Shown in pieces: positions 24,773-33,284 of a DNA stretch of 64,000 bases. The translations under genes were made by a program, and so were the position numbers. The notes under the pieces are model-generated. The model made no database searches. It worked only from the letters and a program-made list of their open reading frames with translations, and was not told where the DNA came from. The DNA is from Spartinivicinus poritis (lineage in GTDB: Bacteria > Pseudomonadota > Gammaproteobacteria > Pseudomonadales > Zooshikellaceae), in the NCBI RefSeq assembly GCF_028858535.1, contig NZ_JAPMOU010000006.1, forward strand, positions 1-64,000, in the 5' to 3' direction. The first letter of the stretch is position 1; every line of letters begins with the position of its first letter.

Positions 24773-25588
24773 ATAGGTTGATTATCAATATTGTTTTTTT
24801 AACTTTGTTAAATATACCCATAATGTAGGGTATGACTAATGAAAAAATAATTGACACTAATTCATAGAATTTATTTAGAAGCTTAAGAACTTATATCTGT
24901 TTATCCATAATATACAGGAATTTGATAAGCAGAATTAGCTATGAAGGGTAACGACTATAAAAAGCAAAATGCCTTGACTTTATTGGCCTCTATGGAAGCT
25001 CTTTGTGGTTTGATGAAACGTTTGGGTTGATGTATTTAAATACAATGGTGGCATCGGTCACTAAGAAAGAATTGCATAGAAATAATGTAATAAAAAAATA
25101 ATAGTCTTGATAAATAAATCACTTACAATGCGGATATGATTTGTGAGTGCATATGGGGTGTAGCTGAGTTAAGATTGTTTAATATTTAGACACCTATTGC
25201 GCCTTGATAATAGAATCTGAGGTAGCATTTGGAGCTTGAGTGGTTGTAGAAGGTAAACAAGGTGCATAGAGTCTTTTTGGTGTGCATAAAAACAACATAT
25301 TGTGAATAAATGACAAGTTTAATAAAACAAATAGCGTATTAAGTTGAGCTTATTTTTTGGCACAGAACGTGCTCAACTAGATTTACTCAAAAATAGGCAT
25401 ACTAAAAAGTAGCTATGCTCAATTTTAAGTGTTAAACCGTTCGTACAAAATAAGAAGCTTTTATCAGAACAAAAAAAAGCTAACCGATATGTGAGTAATT
25501 AATTGTCCTTGACTAGAACTTTCCTTTAAAAAGAAGTCTATTGTTGTGTAGCTGAACGAACAAGATAAATAATAAGGTTGGTACTGTT
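24773..25588. other. Long gene-free stretch after rpoH
   Basis: About 800 AT-rich bases with no convincing gene. A 29-codon frame from ATG 24941 (ending LCGLMKRLG) lacks a Shine-Dalgarno and is not called. No repeat, tRNA or strong hairpin was recognised, though a small RNA cannot be excluded by eye. Confidence 0.5.
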
Positions 25589-25807
25589 ATGTCACATGTA
25601 TTAAGCGTATCACTTCACCATTTCACTGAAGCAGATTGTCAGCCTATTCCTGATGGTGGCTGGATTTTGGTTGCAGATATTCCAGGAGGCACTGTTGAGA
25701 TTTCGGGTAATAATCGAGCCAGGCTGGCTGAAATGGCAAATGAACTAGCAGAAGCCAGGTGTATTGCCAGAACAGTTGTACCTGAAGAAAGCCAGCAGCC
25801 TAACTAA
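25589..25807 (+). CDS. Small hypothetical protein
   Basis: A 72-residue protein with coding-like composition. It has an N-terminal beta-like part (SHVLSVSLHHFTEADCQPI), a central GGWILVADIPGGTVEIS, and an amphipathic C-terminal helix (RARLAEMANELAEARCIART). A weak AAGG lies upstream of the ATG. I do not recognise the family, and no neighbour is close enough to form an operon. Confidence 0.6.
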   Translation: MSHVLSVSLHHFTEADCQPIPDGGWILVADIPGGTVEISGNNRARLAEMANELAEARCIARTVVPEESQQPN

Positions 25808-26227
25808 GTCTTAATCTGGTCTCAAGAATAGTCAAAGTGTCATGTAAGCACTATGTTATTGGTTATGAAGCAAGAACACGTTGTCCATGATGGTTTTATA
25901 TCGTGGGAACAGGTAGTAACTGTAGGAGGAAGAAGTTAACTTTCAAGTATGTGCTAGTGTGTAGATATCCAATAGATTTGGGCGCTTAAATTAGACGAGT
26001 GATGAGGCTACGTTTAATAAAATGACTAAATTATTAAGACGTAAACAATAAAAAATAAAGTAATAAGAGTCAGCATAAAAGTGCCCTGCTATTTCATCAA
26101 AAGTAACAATCTACCTACTCGTATGTCTTTACTTCTATTGCTCTTCTTTTAAAACTATTACTTTCATTGTATTCATTTCGTTATAATTCTTTGCTTATAG
26201 CAGGGTTATGAATAGAGTGGTGAGTCA
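25808..26227. other. Gene-free stretch
   Basis: No gene, repeat or hairpin was recognised between the small hypothetical protein and the DUF423 gene. Short chance frames occur without ribosome-binding sites. Confidence 0.5.
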
Positions 26228-26602
26228 ATGGCTAAGTTAATATTATTATCTACAGGGATCAGTGGAGCACTGGCAGTTATTCTAGGTGCCTTTGGTGCTC
26301 ATGGGCTGAAATCAAGGCTGGCCGAGAACCTATTCACTGTATATCAAACAGGCATACAATATCACTTTTATCATACTTTGGCCTTGGGGTTTGTCGCTCT
26401 GGCGCTATACCGCTGGCCAGGAAGTTCCCTGTTAAGCGTTGCAGGCTGGAGCTTTATAGTAGGTATACTATTGTTTAGTGGAAGTCTTTATTTACTAGCT
26501 GTGACAGGCATTAAATGGTTAGGTGCAGTGACTCCTATAGGTGGAGTAGCATTTATTATAGGCTGGGCTTGTATTAGCTGGTTTGCGGCAAGGAATGTTT
26601 AA
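26228..26602 (+). CDS. DUF423 family membrane protein (YgdD-like)
   Basis: A 124-residue inner-membrane protein with four hydrophobic helices. The signature GAFGAHGLKSRL near residue 25, QTGIQYHFYHTLAL in helix 2 and the closing GAVTPIGGVAFIIGW define the DUF423 family, whose biochemical role is unknown. It lies 75 bases before trmB on the same strand and may be co-transcribed. Confidence 0.92.
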   Translation: MAKLILLSTGISGALAVILGAFGAHGLKSRLAENLFTVYQTGIQYHFYHTLALGFVALALYRWPGSSLLSVAGWSFIVGILLFSGSLYLLAVTGIKWLGAVTPIGGVAFIIGWACISWFAARNV

Positions 26603-26677
26603 TTCTTGCTGTTGTTTGAAATGTAAACACTATAAAATACCCCGCTTTGTTCGCAGTAGACCACATAGAAGTTACCT

Positions 26678-27379
26678 ATGAATCAAGATCAGCAATCAAC
26701 TAAGCATCTTCGGCAAGTTAAAAGTTATGTGCTACGTGCAGGAAGAATGACCGTTGGACAGCAACGTGGCTGGGATGATGTATGGCCAGAGCTGGGACTT
26801 ACCATTGATAGTGGTGTGCAAATCATGGATGAGTTGTTTGGCCGTAAAGCGCCATTGGTGTTAGAAATTGGGTTTGGTATGGGCCTCTCGTTGTTGCAAA
26901 TGGCAGAACAAGAGCCTGAAAAGAACTTTATTGGTATTGAAGTGCACCGTCCTGGGGTTGGTAGCCTATTAAATGAAGCACAAAAAGCAGGGCTTACCAA
27001 TCTACGAGTGTATTGTGATGACGCAGTTGAGATATTAAAGCACTGTATTCCGGATGAAAGTATCGACCGCCTCCAGTTATACTTCCCTGATCCATGGCAT
27101 AAAAAGCGTCACCATAAACGCCGCATAGTGCAACCTGCTTTTGTCCAAGTATTACGAGCTAAATTAAAAATGAATGGGCTCTTCCATATGGCGACAGATT
27201 GGGAAAATTATGCAGAGCATATGCTTGAAGTTATGCAGCAGGCAGAAGGTTTTGAAAACACCTCCACTCAGAACGACTATGTGACACGGCCAGATTATCG
27301 CCCGATCACTAAGTTTGAAAAACGTGGCGCGAGGTTAGGGCATGGTGTATGGGATTTGATATTCAAGCGTATAAACTAA
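26678..27379 (+). CDS. trmB: tRNA (guanine-N7-)-methyltransferase TrmB
   Basis: A 233-residue SAM-dependent enzyme that makes m7G at position 46 of tRNA variable loops. The SAM-binding motif is [12 protein letters not shown], followed by [15 protein letters not shown]. The catalytic/tRNA-binding segment [20 protein letters not shown] is diagnostic, and [17 protein letters not shown] closes the domain. It is cytosolic and of normal length. It is followed by an intrinsic terminator, so trmB ends a transcription unit. Confidence 0.97.
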   Translation: MNQDQQSTKHLRQVKSYVLRAGRMTVGQQRGWDDVWPELGLTIDSGVQIMDELFGRKAPLVLEIGFGMGLSLLQMAEQEPEKNFIGIEVHRPGVGSLLNEAQKAGLTNLRVYCDDAVEILKHCIPDESIDRLQLYFPDPWHKKRHHKRRIVQPAFVQVLRAKLKMNGLFHMATDWENYAEHMLEVMQQAEGFENTSTQNDYVTRPDYRPITKFEKRGARLGHGVWDLIFKRIN

Positions 27380-27408
27380 GTAAGTAGTACAACGTTTGAT
27401 GTATTAAT

Positions 27409-27438
27409 AAAAGGTCGCATTTTAATGCGGCCTTTTTT
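27409..27438 (+). terminator. Intrinsic terminator of trmB
   Basis: AAAAGGTCGCAT, a 4-base loop and ATGCGGCCTTTTTT form a GC-rich stem with one wobble pair and a T-run, 30 bases after the stop. Confidence 0.9.
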
Positions 27439-27552
27439 GTGCTTGAATGTTATGTTCGATAAAAAATTACTTGCTGTTTTTTATGTGTTTGACTAAAGAG
27501 TATACAATAGAAAAGTTGGCACTAATTAACTTATGAAGGGCTTTCAATAATC

Positions 27553-27703
27553 TTTATCTTTCATCAAGACCAAAGTGAGCCAGATCGTTTTCTGCTGTGG
27601 GAGCGATTTGATGATAAAGCAGCATTTTGAAGAGGAGCAATACTTTGAATTAGGGTTAACAGAGGTTGTTCAGTTTTGCAAAACAGATTCTGTTAATCAA
27701 TAA
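27553..27703 (+). pseudogene. Remnant of an antibiotic-biosynthesis-monooxygenase (ABM/YgiN) domain
   Basis: One frame reads FIFHQDQSEPDRFLLWERFD, then DKAAF and a stop. The reading resumes in another frame as EEEQYFELGLTEVVQFCKTD to a TAA. Together this matches the second half of a YgiN/ABM-fold monooxygenase (HQ..DP.RF...E.W.D.AAF..H). The start and first half are missing, and a small deletion has removed the His-containing turn. No promoter or Shine-Dalgarno is evident. The surrounding 27440-27736 stretch holds nothing else. Confidence 0.7.
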
Positions 27704-27736
27704 GAAGCCTTTATTTGTAATAAAATGGAGTACTAA

Positions 27737-28289
27737 GTGAATAGTTATGCGTCAAGAGAGGATCTTGAATTAGCACTAGAAATAATTACACAGTCGCCAA
27801 AGCAGGAGGGTAAGGTAAAACTAATAATTTGCCGCCCCAACATCAATCAACGAAAAGTATTAGAGATAGGTGAACTAAGCCTTGAAGAAGGACTGCTAGA
27901 AGATAACTGGAAACAAAGAGAGCTTGCCCGATCTAAAAATGGGGTGGTTAATTTTGATACCCAATTAAATTTGATGAATGCCAGAGTGATCGAAGCCATT
28001 GCAAGAGATAAAAAAACAGTGGCAATTAGCAGGTGATCAGTTTTATGTGGATTTTAATTTAAGCTATGAAAATATACCTCCTGGTACTCAGTTGTTAATA
28101 GGTGATGCTATTATAGAAGTCACAGAAGAACCTCATTTGGGTTGTAAAAAATTTGCAGATCGGTTTGGGATAGATGCAGTTAAGTTTGTCAACTCCAAGC
28201 AAGGTAAACAATTAAACTTACGTGGTATAAATGCAAAAATCATTAAGCCTGGATTAGTAAAAATTGATTCAATGATTAAGAAAATTTAA
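27737..28289 (+). pseudogene. MOSC-domain protein split by a +1 frameshift in an A7 run
   Basis: The 5' part encodes the N-terminal MOSC region (VKLIICRPNINQRKVLEIGE, then NFDTQLNLMNARVIEAIARD). The reading continues in the next frame after seven consecutive A residues (28010-28016) as KKQWQLAGDQFYVDFNLSYE through PPGTQLLIGDAIIEVTEEPH and LGCKKFADRFG, which has the conserved cysteine expected to bind molybdenum cofactor sulfur. Six A residues would restore one protein of about 183 residues. It is either inactivated, rescued by slippage on the homopolymer, or an assembly error. MOSC proteins often handle hydroxylamines or detoxify N-oxides. Confidence 0.8.
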
Positions 28290-28329
28290 GTCGATCAATC
28301 GATTATATTGATTTCGAGGGTTTATTTTA

Positions 28330-29106
28330 ATGGATTATTTAAAGATTAATAGAGAGGCTTGGGATAAACGGGCAAAAGTTCATGTAGACTCTGAATTTTA
28401 TGATGTAAAGGGTTTTTTAGAAGGAAAAACGTCATTACAGGAAATAGAGCTTATTGAGTTAAACGACGTTAAAGGGAAAAGGTTGCTACATCTACAATGC
28501 CACTTTGGTCTTGATACCATGTCTTGGGCAAGAAAAGGAGCTATTGTGACAGGGGTGGATCTCTCCTCTGTTGCAATTAACACTGCTAACCATATAAAAC
28601 GACAAGCAAATATCGATGCCAAATTCATTTGCTCAGATATTTATCAATTCAATGATAGTGAGGAAGAGATAAATTACTATGATGTGGTTTTTACTTCCTA
28701 TGGGGCTATTTGTTGGTTGCCAGACTTAAATAAATGGGCTGAGACTATAGCAAAGCACTTAAAACCAGGTGGTACGTTTTATATGGTTGAGTTTCACCCT
28801 GTCTATGATCTTGTTAGTGATTATTCGTATTTCTATCTGGCTGAGCCAGTAATAGATGAGTCAGGTACATATACTGAAAATTGCAGTGGAGAAAAAACTA
28901 AGCTAGCAACATGGTCACATCCACTAAGCAATGTGGTCAACTCTCTTATAAAAGCAGGTATACAAATTAATCAGCTGAATGAGTTTCCATTTAGCCCTTA
29001 TAAATGCTTTGATGGGCTAATAGAAAAAGAGTCCGGTAGATATTATTTGGATAAATTTAAATATGATATGCCTCTTGTGTTCTCTATCCTTGGGGAAAAA
29101 CGTTGA
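28330..29106 (+). CDS. Class I SAM-dependent methyltransferase
   Basis: A 258-residue cytosolic enzyme. It opens MDYLKINREAWDKRAKVHVD and carries the SAM-binding motif I variant GKRLLHLQCHFGLDTMSWAR, then GAIVTGVDLSSVAI (acidic motif II) and the motif near residue 125 VFTSYGAICWLPDLNKWAE. This fits a common group of small-molecule methyltransferases whose substrates are mostly unknown. GAGGG precedes the ATG at usual spacing. It sits in a run of small co-oriented detoxification-type genes. Confidence 0.88.
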   Translation: MDYLKINREAWDKRAKVHVDSEFYDVKGFLEGKTSLQEIELIELNDVKGKRLLHLQCHFGLDTMSWARKGAIVTGVDLSSVAINTANHIKRQANIDAKFICSDIYQFNDSEEEINYYDVVFTSYGAICWLPDLNKWAETIAKHLKPGGTFYMVEFHPVYDLVSDYSYFYLAEPVIDESGTYTENCSGEKTKLATWSHPLSNVVNSLIKAGIQINQLNEFPFSPYKCFDGLIEKESGRYYLDKFKYDMPLVFSILGEKR

Positions 29107-29109
29107 ACT

Positions 29110-29203
29110 TATACTCTTCGAGAATGATTTTTATACCCCTAGGGCACAAGGGCTTTGTTACCATCACCTCTTCACCCCTAAAAATGATTCATGATGGGTG
29201 TAA
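29110..29203. repeat. MITE-like dispersed repeat, copy B (internally deleted)
   Basis: It starts TATACTCTTCGAGAATGATT and ends CCTAAAAATGATTCATGATGGG. The left 45 bases are almost identical to the copy at 50164, including the unusual ATACCCCTAGGGCACAAGGG insert, while the middle of the element is deleted. It fills the gap between the methyltransferase and the first GNAT gene. Confidence 0.75.
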
Positions 29204-29236
29204 AATTAGGCTTTTACCAATATAAATGATTGAAAC

Positions 29237-29671
29237 ATGAAAATAGTAGCTGTAGATAAAACTGAATATATAGAAATAGTTAATGTATGGGAGGCATCAG
29301 TAAGAGCCACTCATGAATTTTTAACCGAAGCAGATATCAAATTCTTTAAGCCAAAAATACTAAATGAATATCTTCAGGCTGTAGAAAACCTGTGGTGTGT
29401 TAAAAATCGTCAAGAGCACATTATTGGCTTTGTAGGTGTTGCTGATGATAACATTGAGATGTTGTTTATTTCACCAGGCAATAGAGGTAAAGGCATTGGT
29501 AAACTATTAACAAGCTATGCAGTGGAACAGTTAGGCGCTAATAAAGTTGATGTAAATGAGCAAAATACCCAAGCTGTCGGTTTTTATGAACGATTAGGGT
29601 TTAAAGTGGTAAGTCGCTCTGAGGTTGATGGACTGGGAAAGCCTTATCCATTATTACATATGCAGTTATAG
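29237..29671 (+). CDS. GNAT acetyltransferase
   Basis: A 144-residue GCN5-related N-acetyltransferase. The acetyl-CoA pyrophosphate loop is NRGKGIGKLL after the strand IEMLFISPG, and the closing motif AVGFYERLGFKVVSRSE fits the family. The N terminus includes NVWEASVRATHEFLTEADIK, typical of PhnO/YhhY-like small GNATs. The acceptor amine is unknown. It begins 33 bases after a MITE-like repeat. Confidence 0.9.
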   Translation: MKIVAVDKTEYIEIVNVWEASVRATHEFLTEADIKFFKPKILNEYLQAVENLWCVKNRQEHIIGFVGVADDNIEMLFISPGNRGKGIGKLLTSYAVEQLGANKVDVNEQNTQAVGFYERLGFKVVSRSEVDGLGKPYPLLHMQL

Positions 29672-29704
29672 TATTAGTTTTATTCGTTTGAGAGAGAAAG
29701 ATTG

Positions 29705-30187
29705 ATGTCAGAAGTAGTAATTCGCCAAGCAACTTATAAAGATGCAAGTTTAATTCTTGAATTTATCAAGGAGCTAGCCAGATACGAAAAAGCTGTACAT
29801 GAAGTGATAGCAACAGAAGCAGATATCATTGAAACGTTATTTGCTGACACTTCGACAACTCAAGCATTAATTTGTGAAAGTGGTGGGCAGCCAATAGGGT
29901 ATGCTGTTTACTTTTTCAACTATTCTACTTGGTTGGGTAAAAATGGATTATATCTTGAAGACTTATATATTACACCTAAAAAACGCGGAGTAGGGGCTGG
30001 TAAAGCGATGTTAACCTATTTAGCTAAGCAAGCGGTATCTCGCAACTGTGGTCGATTTGAATGGAGTTGTCTTGACTGGAATGAGCCTGCTATCAAGTTC
30101 TATGAGTCTTTAGGAGCTAAAGCACAAAGTGAGTGGGTTGGGTATCGTTTGTCTGGACAATCACTATTAGACTTAGCTAAGTCATAA
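29705..30187 (+). CDS. GNAT acetyltransferase (diamine acetyltransferase-like)
   Basis: A 160-residue GNAT protein. The strand YLEDLYITPKKRGVGAGKAM holds the CoA-binding loop. The motif NCGRFEWSCLDWNEPAIKFY, then ESLGA, is characteristic of the spermidine/thialysine acetyltransferase (SSAT-like) branch, so a polyamine or lysine-analogue substrate is possible but inferred. The ATG at 29705 follows GAGAGAAAG; a TTG one codon upstream is unlikely. A VOC gene begins three bases after its stop. Confidence 0.88.
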   Translation: MSEVVIRQATYKDASLILEFIKELARYEKAVHEVIATEADIIETLFADTSTTQALICESGGQPIGYAVYFFNYSTWLGKNGLYLEDLYITPKKRGVGAGKAMLTYLAKQAVSRNCGRFEWSCLDWNEPAIKFYESLGAKAQSEWVGYRLSGQSLLDLAKS

Positions 30188-30190
30188 TGT

Positions 30191-30571
30191 ATGCTTATTG
30201 AACATATCAACATCAGTGGGCCAAGTGAGCTGTTGGCAGAGTTAAAAGCGTTTTACGGCGAGTTGTTTGATTTGGTTGAAGGGTATCGGCCAAACTTCTC
30301 TCGAAAAGGCTATTGGCTATACTCTGCAGATAAAGCATTGATTCACTTGACAGAAAGTAATAAGCATTATCGCAATGAAAAGCCAGGATACTTAGATCAT
30401 ATTGCTTTTCAGATTACTGGATTAAAGGAATTTATTTCTAAACTGAAAAAGATGGATATTGAATTTACTGTGGATCATTTAGCTGATATAGGTATGACTC
30501 AACTATTTTTCAAAGACCCAGCAGGAATAGGGATTGAAGCTAATTTTTTGTACGAAACAATTTCCAGCTGA
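30191..30571 (+). CDS. VOC-family (glyoxalase/dioxygenase-fold) protein
   Basis: A 126-residue protein of the vicinal oxygen chelate fold. It has the paired beta-alpha-beta-beta-beta modules: LIEHINISGPSELLAELKAF, then SADKALIHLTES, and YLDHIAFQITGLKEFISKL, then MTQLFFKDPAGIGIEANF. Putative metal ligands are His5, His in LDHIA and Glu in IGIEANF. The chemistry (isomerase, thiol transferase or dioxygenase) cannot be told. It starts three bases after the preceding GNAT gene and is probably translated from the same mRNA. Confidence 0.88.
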   Translation: MLIEHINISGPSELLAELKAFYGELFDLVEGYRPNFSRKGYWLYSADKALIHLTESNKHYRNEKPGYLDHIAFQITGLKEFISKLKKMDIEFTVDHLADIGMTQLFFKDPAGIGIEANFLYETISS

Positions 30572-30608
30572 TAAGTAACAAAAAATACCAGGGTAAGGTG
30601 AAAATAAT

Positions 30609-31145
30609 ATGTTTATATTAGAAGTAAATGAGACTATTAAATTAGAGCTTGTTCATCCAGCAATAGCTCAGCAGTTATATGAGTTAGTCGAAAGTAATAG
30701 AGCGTATTTATCAGAATGGCTACCATGGGTAAGTAGAACAGAGTCGGTTGAAGACTATGAGTCTTTTATTAAGCAAGTGTTATATGACTATGCCGCTGGT
30801 AAAAAAATGGCTTGTAGTATTTTATTTGAAGATAAGTTAGTTGGAGTATGTGGTTTTAATGCTATTGAGCCGATTTTAAAGAGAGCTGAAATAGGCTATT
30901 GGATAGCTGCTGAGTATCAAGGAAAAGGAGTTGTGACCCAGGTTTGTCAAAAGCTAATAGAAATCGCTTTTGATTATTATAATGTGGATAAAGTACAAAT
31001 CTCTGCAGCTAAAGAGAATATTAAAAGCCGCGCTGTTTGCGAGCGATTAGGAATGAACTTAGAAGGGATTATTACCAATCAAGAAAACGTTAATGGTAAA
31101 ATAGTAGATCATGCTATTTATGGATTACATAGAGAACAAAAATAA
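30609..31145 (+). CDS. RimJ/RimL-type GNAT acetyltransferase
   Basis: A 178-residue GNAT of the ribosomal-protein-serine acetyltransferase type. The N-terminal LVESNRAYLSEWLPWVSRTE is the RimL signature. The core continues VGVCGFNAIEPILKRAEIGY, WIAAEYQGKGVVTQVCQKLI and KSRAVCERLGMNLEGI. Members acetylate protein N termini, such as L7/L12, or small amines; which applies here is unknown. It is third in the GNAT-VOC-GNAT run. Confidence 0.9.
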   Translation: MFILEVNETIKLELVHPAIAQQLYELVESNRAYLSEWLPWVSRTESVEDYESFIKQVLYDYAAGKKMACSILFEDKLVGVCGFNAIEPILKRAEIGYWIAAEYQGKGVVTQVCQKLIEIAFDYYNVDKVQISAAKENIKSRAVCERLGMNLEGIITNQENVNGKIVDHAIYGLHREQK

Positions 31146-31269
31146 TACTAATGCAACGGTCATCACTTTTCATACGATAGAAGATGGACTAATAGTCAAG
31201 CAAAAGGAATTTTGGCCAGATAGCTTTGAACCTCCTCTATGGCGTAGAAAATGGATGAAGATTATTTAA
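31144..31269 (+). pseudogene. C-terminal remnant of an NTF2-like (SnoaL-fold) protein
   Basis: A frame overlapping the end of the GNAT gene reads VITFHTIEDGLIVKQKEFWP, then DSFEPPLWRRKWMKII and a TAA. This is the last strand and tail of NTF2-like proteins of unknown function, whose relatives have I.DGKI.....W.....PP.WR..W. The first two thirds of the gene are missing, so it is a remnant, perhaps deleted when the RimL-type gene was placed here. The rest of the gap to 31518 holds nothing recognised. Confidence 0.6.
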
Positions 31270-31518
31270 TGTCAGAGTTTAGCACTGTAATGACCCGGTG
31301 CTCTATATGATACGTTTGAATGATAAGTGAAGGCTCTATACCTATTGAACGCTAGACATGAAGGAGACAGCGTAAAGTGCTACAACTTTAGATGGCAAAA
31401 CTAGGGTTGGTTGGATAGAATTTATTACTGTACAGATAATTGTTTTAGACCCTAACAGGCTCCTACCCAAGGGTGATCAAAACGTTTATCCAAACTGAAA
31501 TCATAGGGCATCTAGGTT

Positions 31519-32148
31519 GTGAAAACACTGAAACATTTACTTGATAGAAACCAAGCTTGGGCTGCTTCGATTAAAGAGAAAGATCCAGAGTTTTTTGCGC
31601 AATTGTCTAAACAACAAGCACCAGAGTATCTCTGGATTGGGTGTTCTGATAGTCGAGTTCCCGCTAATCAGATAGTTGACTTACCTCCTGGTGAAGTATT
31701 TGTCCATCGCAACATTGCCAACGTTGTTGTTCATACGGACCTTAACTGTCTTTCGGTTCTGCAATTCGCAGTCGAAGTGCTAAAGGTAAAGCATATTATT
31801 GTGTGTGGCCATTATGGCTGTGGTGGAATTAAAGCTGCCATTGATCATCATGAGCATGGTTTGATCGATAACTGGCTTAGAAATATCAAAGATATCTATC
31901 GTTACCACCAGGAAAAGCTAGATGAGGTTAAGGATGAAAGAGAACGCATCAATGCCTTGTGTGAGCTGAATGTTATTGAGCAAGTAGCCAATGTATGCCA
32001 TACCACAATCGTGCAAAATGCATGGAAAGCTGGTCAGGAGCTGTCTGTACATGGTTGGATTTACAGTATAGAGGATGGCATATTGAGAGATTTAAATGTA
32101 TGCACGACTAGCCTTAATGAAATCGACCAGATTCACCGAGTAAAATAA
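31519..32148 (+). CDS. can: Beta-class carbonic anhydrase
   Basis: A 209-residue cytosolic enzyme interconverting CO2 and bicarbonate. The zinc ligands and catalytic dyad are visible in WIGCSDSRVPANQ (Cys, Asp-Ser-Arg) and IIVCGHYGCGGIKAA (His and Cys). The N terminus KTLKHLLDRNQAWAASIKEK and the long helices after residue 115 match the E. coli Can type. The start is GTG at 31519 with a TAGG just upstream. It is transcribed alone; a hairpin follows 30 bases past the stop. Confidence 0.95.
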   Translation: MKTLKHLLDRNQAWAASIKEKDPEFFAQLSKQQAPEYLWIGCSDSRVPANQIVDLPPGEVFVHRNIANVVVHTDLNCLSVLQFAVEVLKVKHIIVCGHYGCGGIKAAIDHHEHGLIDNWLRNIKDIYRYHQEKLDEVKDERERINALCELNVIEQVANVCHTTIVQNAWKAGQELSVHGWIYSIEDGILRDLNVCTTSLNEIDQIHRVK

Positions 32149-32178
32149 TCACTTTCATGTATTAATCAGTAAAACCAG

Positions 32179-32204
32179 GCTGTTATTAATTATTTAATGA
32201 CAGC
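32179..32204 (+). terminator. Hairpin after the carbonic anhydrase gene
   Basis: GCTGTTATTAA and TTAATGACAGC pair over 11 bp (one G-T) around a TTAT loop. An A-run rather than a T-run follows, so terminator activity in the plus direction is uncertain. Confidence 0.4.
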
Positions 32205-32339
32205 TGAAAAAAAACGTTTTACAAAACTCATTTAATATATTTCGCAAAAAATAAAAAAATCAGCCTTTCATGGGTTGAGAATAAATATTAAATAATAGCT
32301 GTTTTACGAGCTTTACTTGAACGACTTTAGGGGATAAAA

Positions 32340-32678
32340 GTGATTAACGGCTTAAATCATATTACAATGGCAGTAAATAATTTAGATAAGTCATTTGATT
32401 TTTATGTGGAAATTTTAGGCTTCAAGCCTCATGCAAAATGGAATAAAGGAGCATATTTGTCGGTTGGAGAGCTTTGGCTTTGTTTATCTGTAGATCATAC
32501 CCAGCCAAGTAATGACTATACTCATATTGCATTTGATGTGAGTGAACAAGATTTTCCAATTTTAAAGGATCGACTGGTTGCAATGGAGGTTAGGCAATGG
32601 AAGGTTAATACGAGTGAAGGTAGTTCTCTCTATATACTTTCCCCCGATGGCCATAAACTGGAAGTTCATGTGGGTTGA
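32340..32678 (+). CDS. FosA-like glutathione transferase, ending at an early TGA
   Basis: A 112-residue VOC-fold protein closely resembling fosfomycin-inactivating FosA: INGLNHITMAVNNLDKSFDF, KGAYLSVGELWLCLS, DYTHIAF, and SPDGHKLEVHVG. The three metal ligands (His7, His62, Glu108) are all present. FosA proteins normally run about 20 residues further. Here an in-frame TGA at 32676 cuts the protein after HVG, yet the same frame continues LQSRLDSLKNNPYPGLELY to a TAA at 32738, exactly the expected tail. So a nonsense mutation, readthrough or truncated enzyme is implied. The GTG start is preceded by AGGGG. Confidence 0.82.
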   Translation: MINGLNHITMAVNNLDKSFDFYVEILGFKPHAKWNKGAYLSVGELWLCLSVDHTQPSNDYTHIAFDVSEQDFPILKDRLVAMEVRQWKVNTSEGSSLYILSPDGHKLEVHVG

Positions 32679-32786
32679 TTGCAAAGTCGTTTAGACTCAC
32701 TGAAAAACAATCCTTATCCAGGTTTAGAGCTATACTAACTGCTATTGTTAAAGGTTATTAAGGCTTACCTATACGAGGGTTAGACA

Positions 32787-33215
32787 ATGGCTGCTGAAAC
32801 TCAAGACTCTCACTTGGAAAATCTCTCAAAAGACTTAGTACAATCCTTGGCTGAAGGTGGCTTGTCTTGGGAATGGGATAATCGCTTTAACACTGCACTA
32901 ACAGCTTTTTCTGTAAGCAAGCAAGAGCTAGTGCATCAAGCAGTTAGTAAAAGCCTAGATACAATTTTGGATGCATCTAGTATTGAAACTGCATCTGAAG
33001 CAGTCAAAAGCGTATCTAAAAGTCTAGGAGGGATTTCTCCTGGGCAGCAGCTATTGATATCTGACCCAGGGAGTGGTTCATTTTTATATTGCGCATGGTG
33101 GCCATGGGGGAATGGAGAGAGTATTTCCATTCGTATAGCACCAGTATTTATTGGGGATGAGGCTGGCAAACAAGCTTTATTAAGCCGATTTAAAGAAATA
33201 TTTTGCATAGCATAA
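32787..33215 (+). CDS. Hypothetical cytosolic protein
   Basis: A 142-residue protein with no signal peptide. The N-terminal half is helical and Ser-rich (SHLENLSKDLVQSLAEGGLS, then VKSVSKSLGG). The C-terminal half is beta-like with SPGQQLLISDPGSGSFLYCAW, WPWGNGES and SIRIAPVFIG. I do not recognise a family. It is followed by a symmetrical terminator shared with the converging gene. Confidence 0.65.
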   Translation: MAAETQDSHLENLSKDLVQSLAEGGLSWEWDNRFNTALTAFSVSKQELVHQAVSKSLDTILDASSIETASEAVKSVSKSLGGISPGQQLLISDPGSGSFLYCAWWPWGNGESISIRIAPVFIGDEAGKQALLSRFKEIFCIA

Positions 33216-33235
33216 ACCCCTATTCTGAGGCCAAT

Positions 33236-33263
33236 AAAAAAGGCTACACTAATGTAGCCTTTT
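33236..33263. terminator. Bidirectional intrinsic terminator
   Basis: AAAAAAGGCTACA, a 4-base loop and TGTAGCCTTTT, with A and T runs on both sides, serve the converging genes ending at 33215 and 33285. Confidence 0.9.
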
Positions 33264-33284
33264 ATTTTGCATACTTAATTGTTA

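Noticed and set aside
24941-25030. 29-codon frame MKGNDYKKQNALTLLASMEA... after rpoH
   Set aside because: No ribosome-binding site and no recognised family; not distinguishable from chance.
27553-32738. Chromosomal integron cassette array (small same-strand genes)
   Set aside because: Gaps between genes are mostly under 40 bases, no attC-like RYYYAAC/GTTRRRY pairs were seen, and there is no integrase gene in the window.
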